Positions 1 through 9,032 of a stretch of 64,000 nucleotides of DNA are shown one piece after another. A model generated the notes under the pieces. The model was not told where the DNA came from. It saw nothing but the letters and a program-made list of their open reading frames with translations, and did not search any database. How positions within the stretch are numbered: the first letter of the stretch is position 1; each line of letters begins with the position of its first letter. The position numbers and the translations under genes are program-made. Source of the DNA: Methanomassiliicoccales archaeon (GTDB taxonomy: Archaea > Thermoplasmatota > Thermoplasmata > Methanomassiliicoccales > UBA472); contig DASXVU010000030.1 in NCBI GenBank assembly GCA_036504055.1, forward strand, positions 1 through 64,000, in the 5' to 3' direction.

Positions 1-92
1 TGAGAACAAAGAAGTCGGTACTAATGAGCCAGGCGAAAAGCGAGAATAGACCCGTTATTCGGTCAGAATTTGGGCAAGCTGGATAAAGAAGA

Positions 93-169
93 TGGCGGGC
101 CCGATGGGATTCGAACCCATGGCCTATCGGTTAAGAGCCGATCGCTCAACCTAGCTGAGCTACGGGCCC
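93..169 (-). tRNA. tRNA-Lys (anticodon CTT)
   Basis: Reverse-strand cloverleaf with a 7-bp acceptor stem (GGGCCCG/CGGGCCC), a T-arm carrying GGTTCGAATCC and a five-pair anticodon stem closing the loop CTCTTAA, so the anticodon is CTT and the isotype Lys. The discriminator base is G, and CCA appears genomically encoded (positions 95-93 on the minus strand). I see no intron. A TATA-like stretch (minus strand, about 193-203) lies about 25-30 bp upstream of the mature 5' end. Confidence 0.95.
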
Positions 170-247
170 CGCGGAATCGTGGTATCGGTTGAAAATACAT
201 AAACATATCGCCCGGCCGACCAAAAAATGTCACCGATCCATGGCAGG

Positions 248-940
248 TTAGTGCATGCCATTGATGCTCGGTACGATCTCTATGGCCTTGCCGTTCTTCA
301 CCAGTTCGCAGCCGACCGATGCCGGAAGACTGACCACATCCTCCTTTGCGAAAACGTAGACCCTTGCCCCCACCGGCCATGAGGGAATGTCCTGAATGAT
401 CCGGACAAAGACGTTGAGACCGGACGCCGCGCCGCTTTGGCCGGCCGACCCGGGCACATTTCCTCTTGCCAGGGATTCCGCCTCCATTGTTGCCACCAAC
501 CCGCAGACCGAGTCGTCGGCCGACGTTCTCATCGGGACATAGCCCTGTCCTTCGATCGTTGCCGCCTTTACCACTTTCAACCGGTCGGCGATGTCGTCGA
601 AGAAGTGTTTTTCCTCCTCGGTCAGCCTCGAGATGTCCACCTTGCCTCCGTTCGACTCGCGCAGCGCCATCAGCATCACCTTCTTCTGCCGGAACTGGAA
701 GATCTGGTTCCCTTTCTGTGTGACCTTCTTGATCTCATTAGCCATGGACGACGCCTTCGTGGAGTAGGGGTCGCGCCTGATCTCGTCCTCGCTCTCATTC
801 TTCATCCGCTCGATGTACTCGCGGAGGGACGGGTAGAAATCCTTTCTTATCTCGCTTATCTCGGTCGAACCCTGTTCCGTCCGGTATATCTTTGTGATAT
901 CATTGTAATTAAGGGGCGGCAGCTGACCGTTGCTCATCAT
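248..940 (-). CDS. Archaeal GINS complex subunit (Gins51-like)
   Basis: 230 residues. An alpha-helical A domain with a YPSLREYIERM-type helix near residues 37-47 is followed by a linker. A small beta-rich C-terminal B domain (about residues 175-230) contains DVVSLPASVGCELVKNGKAIEI. This order, A domain then B domain, is that of archaeal GINS51/Sld5-Psf1-like proteins, which join MCM helicase to the replisome. The middle (about 150-172) is Gly/Ala/Ser rich and probably flexible. It starts with two ATGs (940 and 937); a TATA-like AAATACAAT about 25 bp upstream suggests a nearly leaderless mRNA. It is divergent from the DUF167 gene. Confidence 0.85.
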   Translation of the reverse strand: MMSNGQLPPLNYNDITKIYRTEQGSTEISEIRKDFYPSLREYIERMKNESEDEIRRDPYSTKASSMANEIKKVTQKGNQIFQFRQKKVMLMALRESNGGKVDISRLTEEEKHFFDDIADRLKVVKAATIEGQGYVPMRTSADDSVCGLVATMEAESLARGNVPGSAGQSGAASGLNVFVRIIQDIPSWPVGARVYVFAKEDVVSLPASVGCELVKNGKAIEIVPSINGMH

Positions 941-1047
941 CGGATAGATTTGGTTGATTGTATTTGAGGGTTCTCCAGCAGGATTTCTCCTCCTTTGATG
1001 ATAGCCAAAGGGGAACCTTTTTTTAAGGGGCAGGAGCTTGCTCGCCC

Positions 1048-1341
1048 GTGGATTTCTCCAAGGCTGTCCGGGAGACCAAGGAGGGCACGGAGATCGACGT
1101 CATGGTCTCCCCTCACTCGAACTCGTCCGGAATCCAAGGCATCGATGAGTGGAGAAACCGCATAATCGTGAAGATCAGGGCACCGCCTGAGGCAGGCAAG
1201 GCAAACAAAGAGCTCATCGAACTCTTCTCGGGATTGCTGGGCACGGCCGAGTTGGGACGGGGGTCGACCAACCGCATGAAGACGGTCTTGGTCCGTAGGC
1301 AACGGGATGAGGTGCTCAGGATCCTGGAGGGTAAGGCATGA
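1048..1341 (+). CDS. DUF167 / YggU-family protein
   Basis: 97 residues with the family hallmark of a basic patch followed by the PPEAGKANKELIELF helix (about residues 46-60). YggU proteins are small conserved alpha/beta proteins of unknown biochemical role. The start is GTG at 1048: a TATA-like TTTTTTAAGG centred near 1023 puts the predicted transcript start on the start codon. The gene overlaps the toprim gene by 4 bases (ATGA), so the two are probably translated together. Confidence 0.85.
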   Translation: MDFSKAVRETKEGTEIDVMVSPHSNSSGIQGIDEWRNRIIVKIRAPPEAGKANKELIELFSGLLGTAELGRGSTNRMKTVLVRRQRDEVLRILEGKA

Positions 1342-1760
1342 TGCGCCGGCCGAAAGAGGCGTTGGAACAGCTCACGGCCATTCTGGATGAGCTGGAATCC
1401 AGACCTGAAGATGTGGTGCTGCTGGTAGAGGGCAAACGTGACCGGGGCGCATTGAACCTGTTGGGCGTGAGGGGAGAGATCATACAGGTTCAATCAAGCG
1501 ACGGGATATTGGGCATAGCGGAGGACCTGGCGCTCAGGAAGAAGAAAGCCATCATCCTCACCGACTGGGATAGGAAGGGAGGACAGCTCTGCCTTTTGTT
1601 GAAGAACGCTCTGAGGGCGAACGCCATCGAGCATGAGGCGACCACCCGTTCCCGCCTGGTCCACGTGGTGGGAGGGGAGATAAAGGATGTCGAATCCCTG
1701 CCCTCGTTCTTCTCAAGACTGGTGGCCCAGGTCAATGGACCGGCCGCGGTCGAATCCTGA
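1338..1760 (+). CDS. Toprim-domain protein (UPF0292-like)
   Basis: 140 residues. The core is a toprim fold: VLLVEGKRDRGAL (about residues 27-39) supplies the catalytic Glu, and IILTDWDRKG (about 71-80) the DxD metal-binding pair. Small archaeal toprim proteins resemble the nicking and primase cores of RNase M5 and DnaG, but no zinc-binding or helicase-interacting region is visible. The role is probably nucleic-acid cleavage or nucleotidyl transfer; the substrate is unknown. Start overlaps the upstream DUF167 stop. Confidence 0.8.
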   Translation: MMRRPKEALEQLTAILDELESRPEDVVLLVEGKRDRGALNLLGVRGEIIQVQSSDGILGIAEDLALRKKKAIILTDWDRKGGQLCLLLKNALRANAIEHEATTRSRLVHVVGGEIKDVESLPSFFSRLVAQVNGPAAVES

Positions 1761-1804
1761 GCAATTATCTATTTATCGGCCCCGATGCGTAGTCGTTGAC
1801 CGTA

Positions 1805-3127
1805 ATGACCATCGACGGCAGGATGTTGAAGGAGCTGGGCATCGGGGACGTGGAAGCACTTTTCGCCGATATCCCGAAGGATATCCGGAAGGACCGGTTC
1901 GATCTGCCAGATGGTCTTGACGAACGCGAAGTGGTCAGGGCCATAAGGGAGATGCTGTCGGCCGACCTGAACTCGGAAAAGGCCCCCTGCTTCCTTGGGG
2001 CGGGGATCTACGACCATTTCATCCCGGCAGCCGTCAAGAGCATCGTCATGCGCTCGGAGTTCATCACCGCCTACACGCCCTATGAGGCCGAGATAAGCCA
2101 GGGTATGCTCCATTCCATGTTCGAGTACCAGAGCCTGGTCTCTGAGCTCACCGGAATGGACGTGGTCAATTCATCGAACTATGATGCCTCGACGGCGCTG
2201 GGCGAGGCGGCCACGATGTGTCATCGTATCCTCCCGAAGAAACGGTTCCTGATCCCGGAGGCCATGTCCTGGGAGAAGAAGAGCGTCCTTCGCAACTATC
2301 TCCGGGGTCCTGGCCTGGAAGCGGTCGAATATGGCTATGACCCATACACCGGCGGCCTCGACCCCGTTTCTCTCGCGGAGAAGATGGACGACAACGTCTG
2401 CGGAGTCTATGCCGAGGTACCGAACTTCTTCGGTACCATCGATCCGGCGGTCATGCGGCTCAAGGAGATGTTTCCGAGCGTGCCTGTGGTCATAGGCGTG
2501 GACCCAATCTCCCTCGGGTTGCTCACTCCTCCCGGAGAGTACGGGGCGGACATCGTGATAGGCGAAGGCCAATCACTCGGGTCCCCGATGAACTTCGGCG
2601 GCCCCCTTCTGGGCATCTTCGCCTGCCGGAAGGAACATGTCAGGAAGATGCCTGGACGCCTGATCGGTATGACCAGGGACAATGCCGGGGAAAGGGCGTT
2701 CTGCATGACCCTGCAGACCAGGGAACAGCACATCCGCCGGTCAAAGGCGACATCGAACATCTGTACCAATGAGGCACTGATGGCGGTGGCGGCGGCGGTC
2801 TACCTGAGCGTGGTCGGACCGAAAGGGCTGGAGGCGATCGCCAAGGCCAACATCAGCAATGCCAGGAACCTGATGACCAGGATCGATGAGCTCCCCGGGT
2901 TCGACGCCCCGGCCTTCAAGGCATACCATTTCAACGAGTTCGTAGTCCGCACCAGCGTCCGGCCGGAAAAGCTCAACAAGCATCTCGCCAGGAAAGGGAT
3001 CATCGGCGGTCTCGATCTGGGACGCCATATACCCCGCATGAACGAGCACATGCTGTTCGCCACCACCGAAATGCACTCCGAGGAGGACCACGACAAACTG
3101 ATCGCCGCCCTCCGGGAGGTGGCGTGA
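1805..3127 (+). CDS. gcvPA: Glycine dehydrogenase (decarboxylating) subunit 1, P-protein alpha half
   Basis: N-terminal half of split P-protein, about 440 residues. With GcvPB it decarboxylates glycine and passes the aminomethyl group to lipoyl-H protein. Recognisable family stretches are FLGAGIYDHFIPAAV near the N-terminus and the later QTREQHIRRSKATSNICTNEAL. A TTG at 1796 is in frame, but the ATG at 1805 is preferred: a TATA-like TTATCTATTTATC lies 25-40 bp upstream, fitting a near-leaderless mRNA. The stop overlaps the gcvPB start. GcvT and GcvH are not in the window, so the rest of the system must lie elsewhere. Confidence 0.95.
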   Translation: MTIDGRMLKELGIGDVEALFADIPKDIRKDRFDLPDGLDEREVVRAIREMLSADLNSEKAPCFLGAGIYDHFIPAAVKSIVMRSEFITAYTPYEAEISQGMLHSMFEYQSLVSELTGMDVVNSSNYDASTALGEAATMCHRILPKKRFLIPEAMSWEKKSVLRNYLRGPGLEAVEYGYDPYTGGLDPVSLAEKMDDNVCGVYAEVPNFFGTIDPAVMRLKEMFPSVPVVIGVDPISLGLLTPPGEYGADIVIGEGQSLGSPMNFGGPLLGIFACRKEHVRKMPGRLIGMTRDNAGERAFCMTLQTREQHIRRSKATSNICTNEALMAVAAAVYLSVVGPKGLEAIAKANISNARNLMTRIDELPGFDAPAFKAYHFNEFVVRTSVRPEKLNKHLARKGIIGGLDLGRHIPRMNEHMLFATTEMHSEEDHDKLIAALREVA

Positions 3128-4599
3128 TGTATCGGCAGGCCAGGTACGATACCAGGACGGTGTTCGAGCTGGGAGGGGGTTCCGACCCCTGTGTCCGGCT
3201 GAAGAAGGACCTGGAGGACGCGGTCCCGGACGGGATGATGAGAAAGGGGCTTTGCCTTCCAGAAGTGCCGGAGAGAGATGTGGTGATGCACTACGTCAAC
3301 CTGTCCCAGCGCAACTTCTCGGTGGACAACGGACTGTATCCGCTCGGCTCCTGCACCATGAAGTACAACCCCAAGTTCGCCGACATACTGGCCTCGATGC
3401 CTTCGGTGACGTCCATCCATCCGTACCAGGACGATGACACCGTCCAGGGGGCGCTCCGGCTCATGCACCGGCTCGAACAGGCTCTCTGCGCCATATCCGA
3501 TATGGATGCGGTCACCCTGCAGCCGGCCGCCGGTGCCCACGGGGAGTTCACCGGCATGCTGATCGCCAAGGCATACCACAAGGCGAACGGGCAGGACAGG
3601 ACGGAGGTCGTCATACCCGATTCGGCCCATGGGACGAACCCCGCCAGCGCCGCCATGGCCGGCTTCGGGGTGCTGGAGATCCCTTCCAACCCAGATGGCT
3701 GCGTGGACATCGAGGCGCTCAAGAACGCCGTTTCCCATAAGACCGCGGCGTTCATGATCACCAACCCCAACACGCTAGGCATCTTCGAGGACCAGATAAG
3801 GGAGATCGCGGACATCGTTCACGATTCCGGGGCCCTTCTTTATTATGATGGGGCCAATTTCAACGCGATCTTGGGGATGACCTCCCCGGGCAAGATGAAT
3901 TTCGACATAATGCACTTCAACCTGCACAAGACGTTCGCCACACCCCATGGGGGCGGGGGTCCGGGAGCGGGACCGGTAGGAGTCAGGGAGCACCTGACGA
4001 AGTTCCTGCCAGTGCCGAGGGTGGTGGAAAGGGATGGCAAATATCGGCTCGACTACGACAGACCGGACAGCATCGGCAAGGTGCGGGCGTTCCATGGCAA
4101 CTTCGCAGTGCTGGTGCGTGCCTACGCCTACATCCTTAGGCATGGGGCGGACGGCCTGAGCGAGATATCGCAGGCCGCGGTCCTGAACTCGAACTATTTG
4201 AAGTCCAAGCTTACCGGGGAGTTCGACCTTCCCTATCGAACGCTGCGCAAGCATGAGTTCGTCATCAGCGCCAGGAGGCAAGCGAAGGACCGGAAGGTCA
4301 AGGCCCTGGACATCGCCAAAAGACTTCTGGACTATGGTTACATGGCACCGACGATCTACTTCCCGTCACTGGTGGAGGAGGCGCTGATGATAGAGCCCAC
4401 CGAGACCGAGACCAAAGAGACCCTGGACCGGTTCGCGGACACCCTCATCCAGATATCGAGAGAGGACCCGGAGGTGGTCCACGCCGCGCCCAGCAACACT
4501 TCGGTCGGCAGGGTCGATGAACTGTTCGCCGCCCGGAACCTGATACTCACCTGGAAGGATTACCTGGCGATTGAGAAAGAGGAAAAGGGGTCCCGCTGA
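3127..4599 (+). CDS. gcvPB: Glycine dehydrogenase (decarboxylating) subunit 2, P-protein beta half
   Basis: About 490 residues, PLP-binding half of split P-protein. The Schiff-base lysine is in HFNLHKTFATPHGGGGPG (Lys near residue 268), followed by the glycine-rich phosphate loop. LGSCTMKYNPK and AHGEFTGM are further P-protein signatures. The TGATG overlap with gcvPA indicates translational coupling and equal stoichiometry. An alternative GTG at 3124 would add one residue. Confidence 0.96.
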   Translation: MYRQARYDTRTVFELGGGSDPCVRLKKDLEDAVPDGMMRKGLCLPEVPERDVVMHYVNLSQRNFSVDNGLYPLGSCTMKYNPKFADILASMPSVTSIHPYQDDDTVQGALRLMHRLEQALCAISDMDAVTLQPAAGAHGEFTGMLIAKAYHKANGQDRTEVVIPDSAHGTNPASAAMAGFGVLEIPSNPDGCVDIEALKNAVSHKTAAFMITNPNTLGIFEDQIREIADIVHDSGALLYYDGANFNAILGMTSPGKMNFDIMHFNLHKTFATPHGGGGPGAGPVGVREHLTKFLPVPRVVERDGKYRLDYDRPDSIGKVRAFHGNFAVLVRAYAYILRHGADGLSEISQAAVLNSNYLKSKLTGEFDLPYRTLRKHEFVISARRQAKDRKVKALDIAKRLLDYGYMAPTIYFPSLVEEALMIEPTETETKETLDRFADTLIQISREDPEVVHAAPSNTSVGRVDELFAARNLILTWKDYLAIEKEEKGSR

Positions 4600-4639
4600 A
4601 CAACAGAATATTATTAGCCATCGTTCTTATGAGGAGGCG

Positions 4640-5299
4640 ATGAACAGTTCGCTCGGGTCCGAGGCAGGCGTGGCCCATCTGTCCGTGGCAACCAAGGTCA
4701 CAGGTCGCTTCTTCGTTTTCGAGGGCATCGACGGCGGGGGAAAATCCACCATCGCAAGGATGCTGAATGACAAGCTGATCGAGTCCTTCGGCCGGGAGAC
4801 GGTGCTCACCGCGGAACCGAGCGGCTCATGGATCGGCGATTGCGTCCGCCGGGCCAACAAGGAGGACGTCAACGACTTCGCCGAGGCGTTGCTGTTCATG
4901 GCCGACCGGGCCCAGCACACCCAGGAGATCGCCAGGTCGGTGGACCAGGGTAAGATCGTCATCTGCGACCGTTATTACATATCCACACTGGCATACCAGG
5001 GTGTAACGCTTGAACGCCTGGTGCCTGATGCGGTCCTCTGGCTGAGGGCGGTCAACGCGCCGATCATACGACGCCCGGACATCACATTCTACTTCATGAT
5101 CGAACCGGAGAAGGCGATGGAGCGCATGAAGGACCGGGACGAGAAGAGCAAGTTCGAGAAGCTGGGTTTCCTTAGGAAGGTGGCTTCGATATACAAGGAG
5201 ATGTCAGTCTCCGACCCCAGTGCCCATGTCATTGACGCCTCCCGACCGTTGGAGGACGTGTTCGCTGAAGTGCTCAAGGCGGTACAGCAGAACGTTTAA
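4640..5299 (+). CDS. tmk: Thymidylate kinase
   Basis: 219 residues, phosphorylates dTMP to dTDP. The P-loop EGIDGGGKST is at about residues 28-37 and the DRYY substrate motif follows at about 112-115. The ORF is open further upstream, but the ATG at 4640 is chosen. It follows GAGGAGGCG directly and sits about 28 bp after the TATA-like AATATTATTA near 4612. The roughly 22 residues before the P-loop beta strand are longer than in compact bacterial Tmk. Family assignment is firm; whether it also uses dUMP cannot be judged. Confidence 0.92.
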   Translation: MNSSLGSEAGVAHLSVATKVTGRFFVFEGIDGGGKSTIARMLNDKLIESFGRETVLTAEPSGSWIGDCVRRANKEDVNDFAEALLFMADRAQHTQEIARSVDQGKIVICDRYYISTLAYQGVTLERLVPDAVLWLRAVNAPIIRRPDITFYFMIEPEKAMERMKDRDEKSKFEKLGFLRKVASIYKEMSVSDPSAHVIDASRPLEDVFAEVLKAVQQNV

Positions 5300-5323
5300 G
5301 TCCGAGGGTGGAGTTGGTAGAGC

Positions 5324-6511
5324 ATGCATCCCTCCGAGGCCATACGCTGCGCCAAAAGCAAGAAATTGTTCGGCAGGCGCATTGTTCTGGGGATCACTGG
5401 TTCGATCGCGGCCGTGGAATGCCTGGAGCTCGCCCGGGAATTGATCAGACACGGGGCGGAAGTGCACGCTGTCCTCTCCTCGGAAGCACGGAAGATCATC
5501 ACACCCTGCTCTATGGTCTTTGCCACCGGAAACGAAGCTATCACCGACCTCGACGGATGGGTGCAGCATGTGGACCTGTTAGGCAGCGCCCAGGACAGGG
5601 TCGATCTGCTTCTTATCGCACCATGCACCGCCAACACCATCTCAAAGATATCCTGCGGGATCGATGACACACCGGTTACGACGATGGCCACGACGGCGCT
5701 GGGCTCCAAGACACCGATCATGATCGCCCCTGCCATGCACGCGGCGATGTACGACAACCCCATAGTCCAGACCAACATCAGCGCCCTGAAGTACATCGGA
5801 TTGGAGTTCGTCGGGCCCCGGATGGAGGAGGGGAAGGCCAAGGTGGCCACCAACGAGGAGATCGTGGAGGCCGTCCTCCGACGCCTGGGAAAGGGCGACT
5901 ACCGGGGCAAGAAGGTCCTGGTCATCGGAGGTTCCTCCGAGGAGCCGATCGACGACATGAGGGTCATAACCAACCGCGGCACGGGAGAGACGGCCGTGGA
6001 ACTGGCAAAAGCGGCCCATGAACGGGGCGCGGACGTGGAGCTGTGGATGGGGCGGTGCTCGGTCGCTTTGCCCTCGTACATACCGACCAGGCGTTTCGTG
6101 ACGGTGGAGGACCTGGTGAAGATGGTGCCCCTGGTAGCCCACGACATGGTGTTCGTTCCAGCGGCCCTGTCCGATTTCGCTCCGAAGAGGACCGCGGGCA
6201 AGATATCATCCGAACCGAAGGAACTTGAGCTTTCCTTGGAACCGGTGGTGAAGGTCCTGCCGCTGCTCAGGAAGAAGAAGGTCAAACTGATCGGCTTCAA
6301 GGCCGAGAGCGGGATGGGCGAGACCGAACTGGTGGTAAAGGCCGAACAGCGGCTCAAGCAGCACAAGCTCGATGCCATCGTGGCCAATGACCTGACCGAG
6401 GTCCGACCGGGATTGACGTCGGTCCTGTTCATAACCAGCAAGGGGAAGTATGTGAGGCTGACCGGGACCAAAAGGGAGGTCGCTGACCTGCTCCTGGACA
6501 AGGCGGCATGA
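5324..6511 (+). CDS. coaBC: Bifunctional phosphopantothenoylcysteine decarboxylase / phosphopantothenate-cysteine ligase
   Basis: 395 residues. The N-terminal flavoprotein CoaC domain (about 1-185) has GITGSIAAVE, the PAMHAAMYDNP active-site segment and an APCTANT strand. The CoaB ligase domain (about 195-395) starts VLVIGGSSEEPIDDMRVITNRGTGE and ends with the DAIVANDL motif. Together they make 4'-phosphopantetheine from 4'-phosphopantothenate. A TATA-like element near 5296 places the transcript start at the ATG. The next gene, pantoate kinase, begins 3 bases after the stop, so two CoA-pathway steps are co-transcribed. Confidence 0.95.
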   Translation: MHPSEAIRCAKSKKLFGRRIVLGITGSIAAVECLELARELIRHGAEVHAVLSSEARKIITPCSMVFATGNEAITDLDGWVQHVDLLGSAQDRVDLLLIAPCTANTISKISCGIDDTPVTTMATTALGSKTPIMIAPAMHAAMYDNPIVQTNISALKYIGLEFVGPRMEEGKAKVATNEEIVEAVLRRLGKGDYRGKKVLVIGGSSEEPIDDMRVITNRGTGETAVELAKAAHERGADVELWMGRCSVALPSYIPTRRFVTVEDLVKMVPLVAHDMVFVPAALSDFAPKRTAGKISSEPKELELSLEPVVKVLPLLRKKKVKLIGFKAESGMGETELVVKAEQRLKQHKLDAIVANDLTEVRPGLTSVLFITSKGKYVRLTGTKREVADLLLDKAA

Positions 6512-6514
6512 ACC

Positions 6515-7378
6515 ATGAGGAGGGCCATCGCATTCTGCCCAGGGCACATCACCGGATTCTTCCAGATCATCGAGCATGACAATATCTTCGCCGCCGGCTC
6601 CAGAGGGGCAGGCTTCTGCACCGAACTGGGAGCAAGGAGCGAGGTCTGGATCACCGATGGCGAGGGCAGCATCGAGGTGATCATCAACGGTAAGCCCATG
6701 TTCGCCCCGGTGACCGAATACGCTCTGAGAAGGATATTGAAGACCGAACCTTACGATCTGAACGTGGTGACGACGCTCGGCCTGCCGATATCGCAGGGAT
6801 TCGGCACCAGTGCGGCCGGGGCCCTATCCGCGACCCTGGCATTGTGCAAGCTCCTGGACCGTCCATCCCACGAAGGGTTCGAGGCGGCCCATGAATCCGA
6901 GATAGTCAACCACACCGGCATGGGAGATGTGTCCGCGCTGTTTCGCAGCGGAATGACGTTCCGCAGGAAGGAGGGCCTGCCGCCACTGGGAAAGGTGGAC
7001 AGGTTCGACGGTGAACCGGAGGTGGTCCTCTGCGAGATAGGACCGCCGATAAAGACCAGTGACGTCCTTACCGATGAACGGATGAAAGAAAGGATCAACG
7101 CCATAGGCAAGAAATGCCTGGAAGAGTTTGAGCACGGCACTGGCCTGTCCGAGTTCTGCCGGTTGTCCAAACGTTTCGCCATCGAGAGCGGTATCGCATC
7201 CCCCGAATCGTTGAAGGCGATCGCAGCAGCGGAGAAATTCGGGCAGGCCAGCATGTCGATGCTTGGCAACTCCATATTCGCTTTCGGAGAGGTCGGCCGC
7301 CTAGAGGAGGTCCTCAGCAGGTTTGGGCCTGTCTACCGTAGCAAGGTGGATGTCCAAGGTCCAAGATCGATCCAATGA
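6515..7378 (+). CDS. Pantoate kinase (archaeal GHMP family)
   Basis: 287 residues. GHMP-kinase signature: the ATP-binding loop PISQGFGTSAAGALSATLA lies near residues 89-107. FCPGHITGFFQI at the N-terminus and the TGMGDVSALF segment are typical of archaeal pantoate kinase (PoK), which phosphorylates pantoate before beta-alanine condensation, replacing the bacterial PanC/PanK order. Adjacency to coaBC supports the call. The partner phosphopantothenate synthetase (PPS) is not in the window. Confidence 0.88.
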   Translation: MRRAIAFCPGHITGFFQIIEHDNIFAAGSRGAGFCTELGARSEVWITDGEGSIEVIINGKPMFAPVTEYALRRILKTEPYDLNVVTTLGLPISQGFGTSAAGALSATLALCKLLDRPSHEGFEAAHESEIVNHTGMGDVSALFRSGMTFRRKEGLPPLGKVDRFDGEPEVVLCEIGPPIKTSDVLTDERMKERINAIGKKCLEEFEHGTGLSEFCRLSKRFAIESGIASPESLKAIAAAEKFGQASMSMLGNSIFAFGEVGRLEEVLSRFGPVYRSKVDVQGPRSIQ

Positions 7379-7425
7379 AAATAGTTCTTTAGAAATATCG
7401 AATAAACAGATGACGTGCCGATCCC

Positions 7426-8730
7426 ATGCCCTCTCAAAGGCGGAAGAAGTACAGGGCGACATCCCAGGACCTGATGAACTACATCTCACGCGGGATCGCC
7501 GACCAGCAACTGCATTTCGTCATCCGGTGCGCGGCCCAACTGGATGAGGGAAGGCTGCGCAAAGCGGTGGACCTCTGTGTTGTGGCTCACCCGGTCCTCG
7601 GCTGCCTTCTCGATGAAACGGGCAAGGAACCGTTTTGGAGGCCGGTCGACCGCTCCGAGGGATGGGGCTTTTCCGTGGCCGAAGGGTCCGATATCGACAA
7701 ACAATTGAACGATTTCATCCTGGTTCCGGGGGACCCGAGGAAGGACCCTTTGGCCCAGGTCAGATTGTTCCGCGGAATGAAGGACACGCTGTGCGTCAAG
7801 ATGAACCATGTCTGCGCCGACGGGGCAGGAACCCGTAACTATGCATATCTTCTGGTCAGCATCTACAACGCCCTCGGGAGGGACCCCGGATTCGTTCCCA
7901 AAATAGACGAACGGGAACGCAGCATGCGTTCGGTGCTGAACAAGTACGGACTGGGCATGAGGATCGGGCTCGCCCGGGCTGCGATGAGGTTCATGCGCAA
8001 GGCGAACACTCAGGTCGGCCGTTCGTGGCAGTTGCCAGTGAAATCCTCATCGAACACGAGAAGGACCATGGCGGTAAGACGGATCGACGAAGCTTGGGGA
8101 ATAAGGATCACAGATATTGCGAAACAGCATGATGCCACTCTTAACGACATGTTGCTGGCAGCGTACTTCCGTACGCTTTTCAAGATCATCCCGGTGGACG
8201 GCAGCGCGCCCGTTCCATTGCAGGTCTCCGTTGACCTGAGACGGTACAATCCGGTAACGACGGACGTCATAGGCAACCTGAGTTCTGCCATATTCGCGGC
8301 CATACCGCCCACCAGCGCGGAGGAGTTCTTCAAGACGCTGGAGAGGGTCAAAGAAGTGATGAACCGGCAGAAGGCCAGATCGCCATTGGTCGGCGCCTAC
8401 GCCATCGGCATTCCCTTCCGCTTCATGAACTACCCCAAGGCCAGTGCAGCGATGCAACAGATGACCGCGGGCCGGGCGAACAAGGGCGTAGCTATGCCGC
8501 TACTATCGAACTTCGGGAAACTGGAACCGGAACGGTTGGCCTTCGATGGGTCGGACCCAACGGACGCCTACATCACCACACCGATCATGTTCCCGCCATA
8601 CCTGATGCTCGGGGTGACCGGTTACCGTGGCTCCCTGACACTGACCTCCGGATACTGCCGCGATGGCGTCGGCAATGACAGCGTGGAAAGAATATTGGAC
8701 CTGGTCCTGGAAGAGCTTCCGGGAAAGTGA
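7426..8730 (+). CDS. Stand-alone condensation-domain / acyltransferase-fold protein
   Basis: 434 residues. The HxxxDG-type catalytic motif appears as His128-Val-Cys-Ala-Asp132-Gly in KMNHVCADGAG, with a second conserved-looking VSVDLRRYNP segment (about 268-277). This is the fold of NRPS condensation domains, chloramphenicol acetyltransferase and wax-ester synthases. No carrier protein, adenylation domain or thioesterase is nearby, so it is probably a free acyltransferase with unknown acyl donor and acceptor. A TATA-like AAATATCGAATAAAC 25 bp upstream makes the ATG the likely transcript start, so the gene is separate from the CoA operon. Confidence 0.75.
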   Translation: MPSQRRKKYRATSQDLMNYISRGIADQQLHFVIRCAAQLDEGRLRKAVDLCVVAHPVLGCLLDETGKEPFWRPVDRSEGWGFSVAEGSDIDKQLNDFILVPGDPRKDPLAQVRLFRGMKDTLCVKMNHVCADGAGTRNYAYLLVSIYNALGRDPGFVPKIDERERSMRSVLNKYGLGMRIGLARAAMRFMRKANTQVGRSWQLPVKSSSNTRRTMAVRRIDEAWGIRITDIAKQHDATLNDMLLAAYFRTLFKIIPVDGSAPVPLQVSVDLRRYNPVTTDVIGNLSSAIFAAIPPTSAEEFFKTLERVKEVMNRQKARSPLVGAYAIGIPFRFMNYPKASAAMQQMTAGRANKGVAMPLLSNFGKLEPERLAFDGSDPTDAYITTPIMFPPYLMLGVTGYRGSLTLTSGYCRDGVGNDSVERILDLVLEELPGK

Positions 8731-8733
8731 TCC

Positions 8734-9030
8734 TCACTCGTAAAGGGTGAAAAGCTGGTCATCCCCGCCGACGTCGAACAGACCGATCCGGGCCCCACAG
8801 TCGAGCCATCCATGGGCATAGTTGACACAGGCAAAGGCATTGATGAAGTCGCCTACCTCACGGAAGTGCTTGGCGTCGTTGTAATAGGTCGTCGCCATCT
8901 CCAGGAACGATTCGGCCAGCTTCCGGTTGAATGAGCGTTCTGGCGGAGAGACCCGGATCATGTCCAGGGCCCGCCTGGTTATGCCCAGATAGCGGTCCAG
9001 GTGCTCATCGGTGATCTGGTCCCGCCTCAT
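8734..9030 (-). CDS. DUF357-family small helical protein
   Basis: 98 residues, mostly helical, matching the archaeal DUF357 pattern: a first helix with RYLGITRRAL, then SFLEMATTYYNDAKHF and the A-C-VNYAHGWLDCGARIGLF helix. The family is found widely in Euryarchaeota with no assigned activity. It begins 2 bases after the HerA-like stop, so it probably shares that transcript. Partnership in DNA repair is only a contextual guess. Confidence 0.8.
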   Translation of the reverse strand: MRRDQITDEHLDRYLGITRRALDMIRVSPPERSFNRKLAESFLEMATTYYNDAKHFREVGDFINAFACVNYAHGWLDCGARIGLFDVGGDDQLFTLYE

Positions 9031-9032
9031 CT

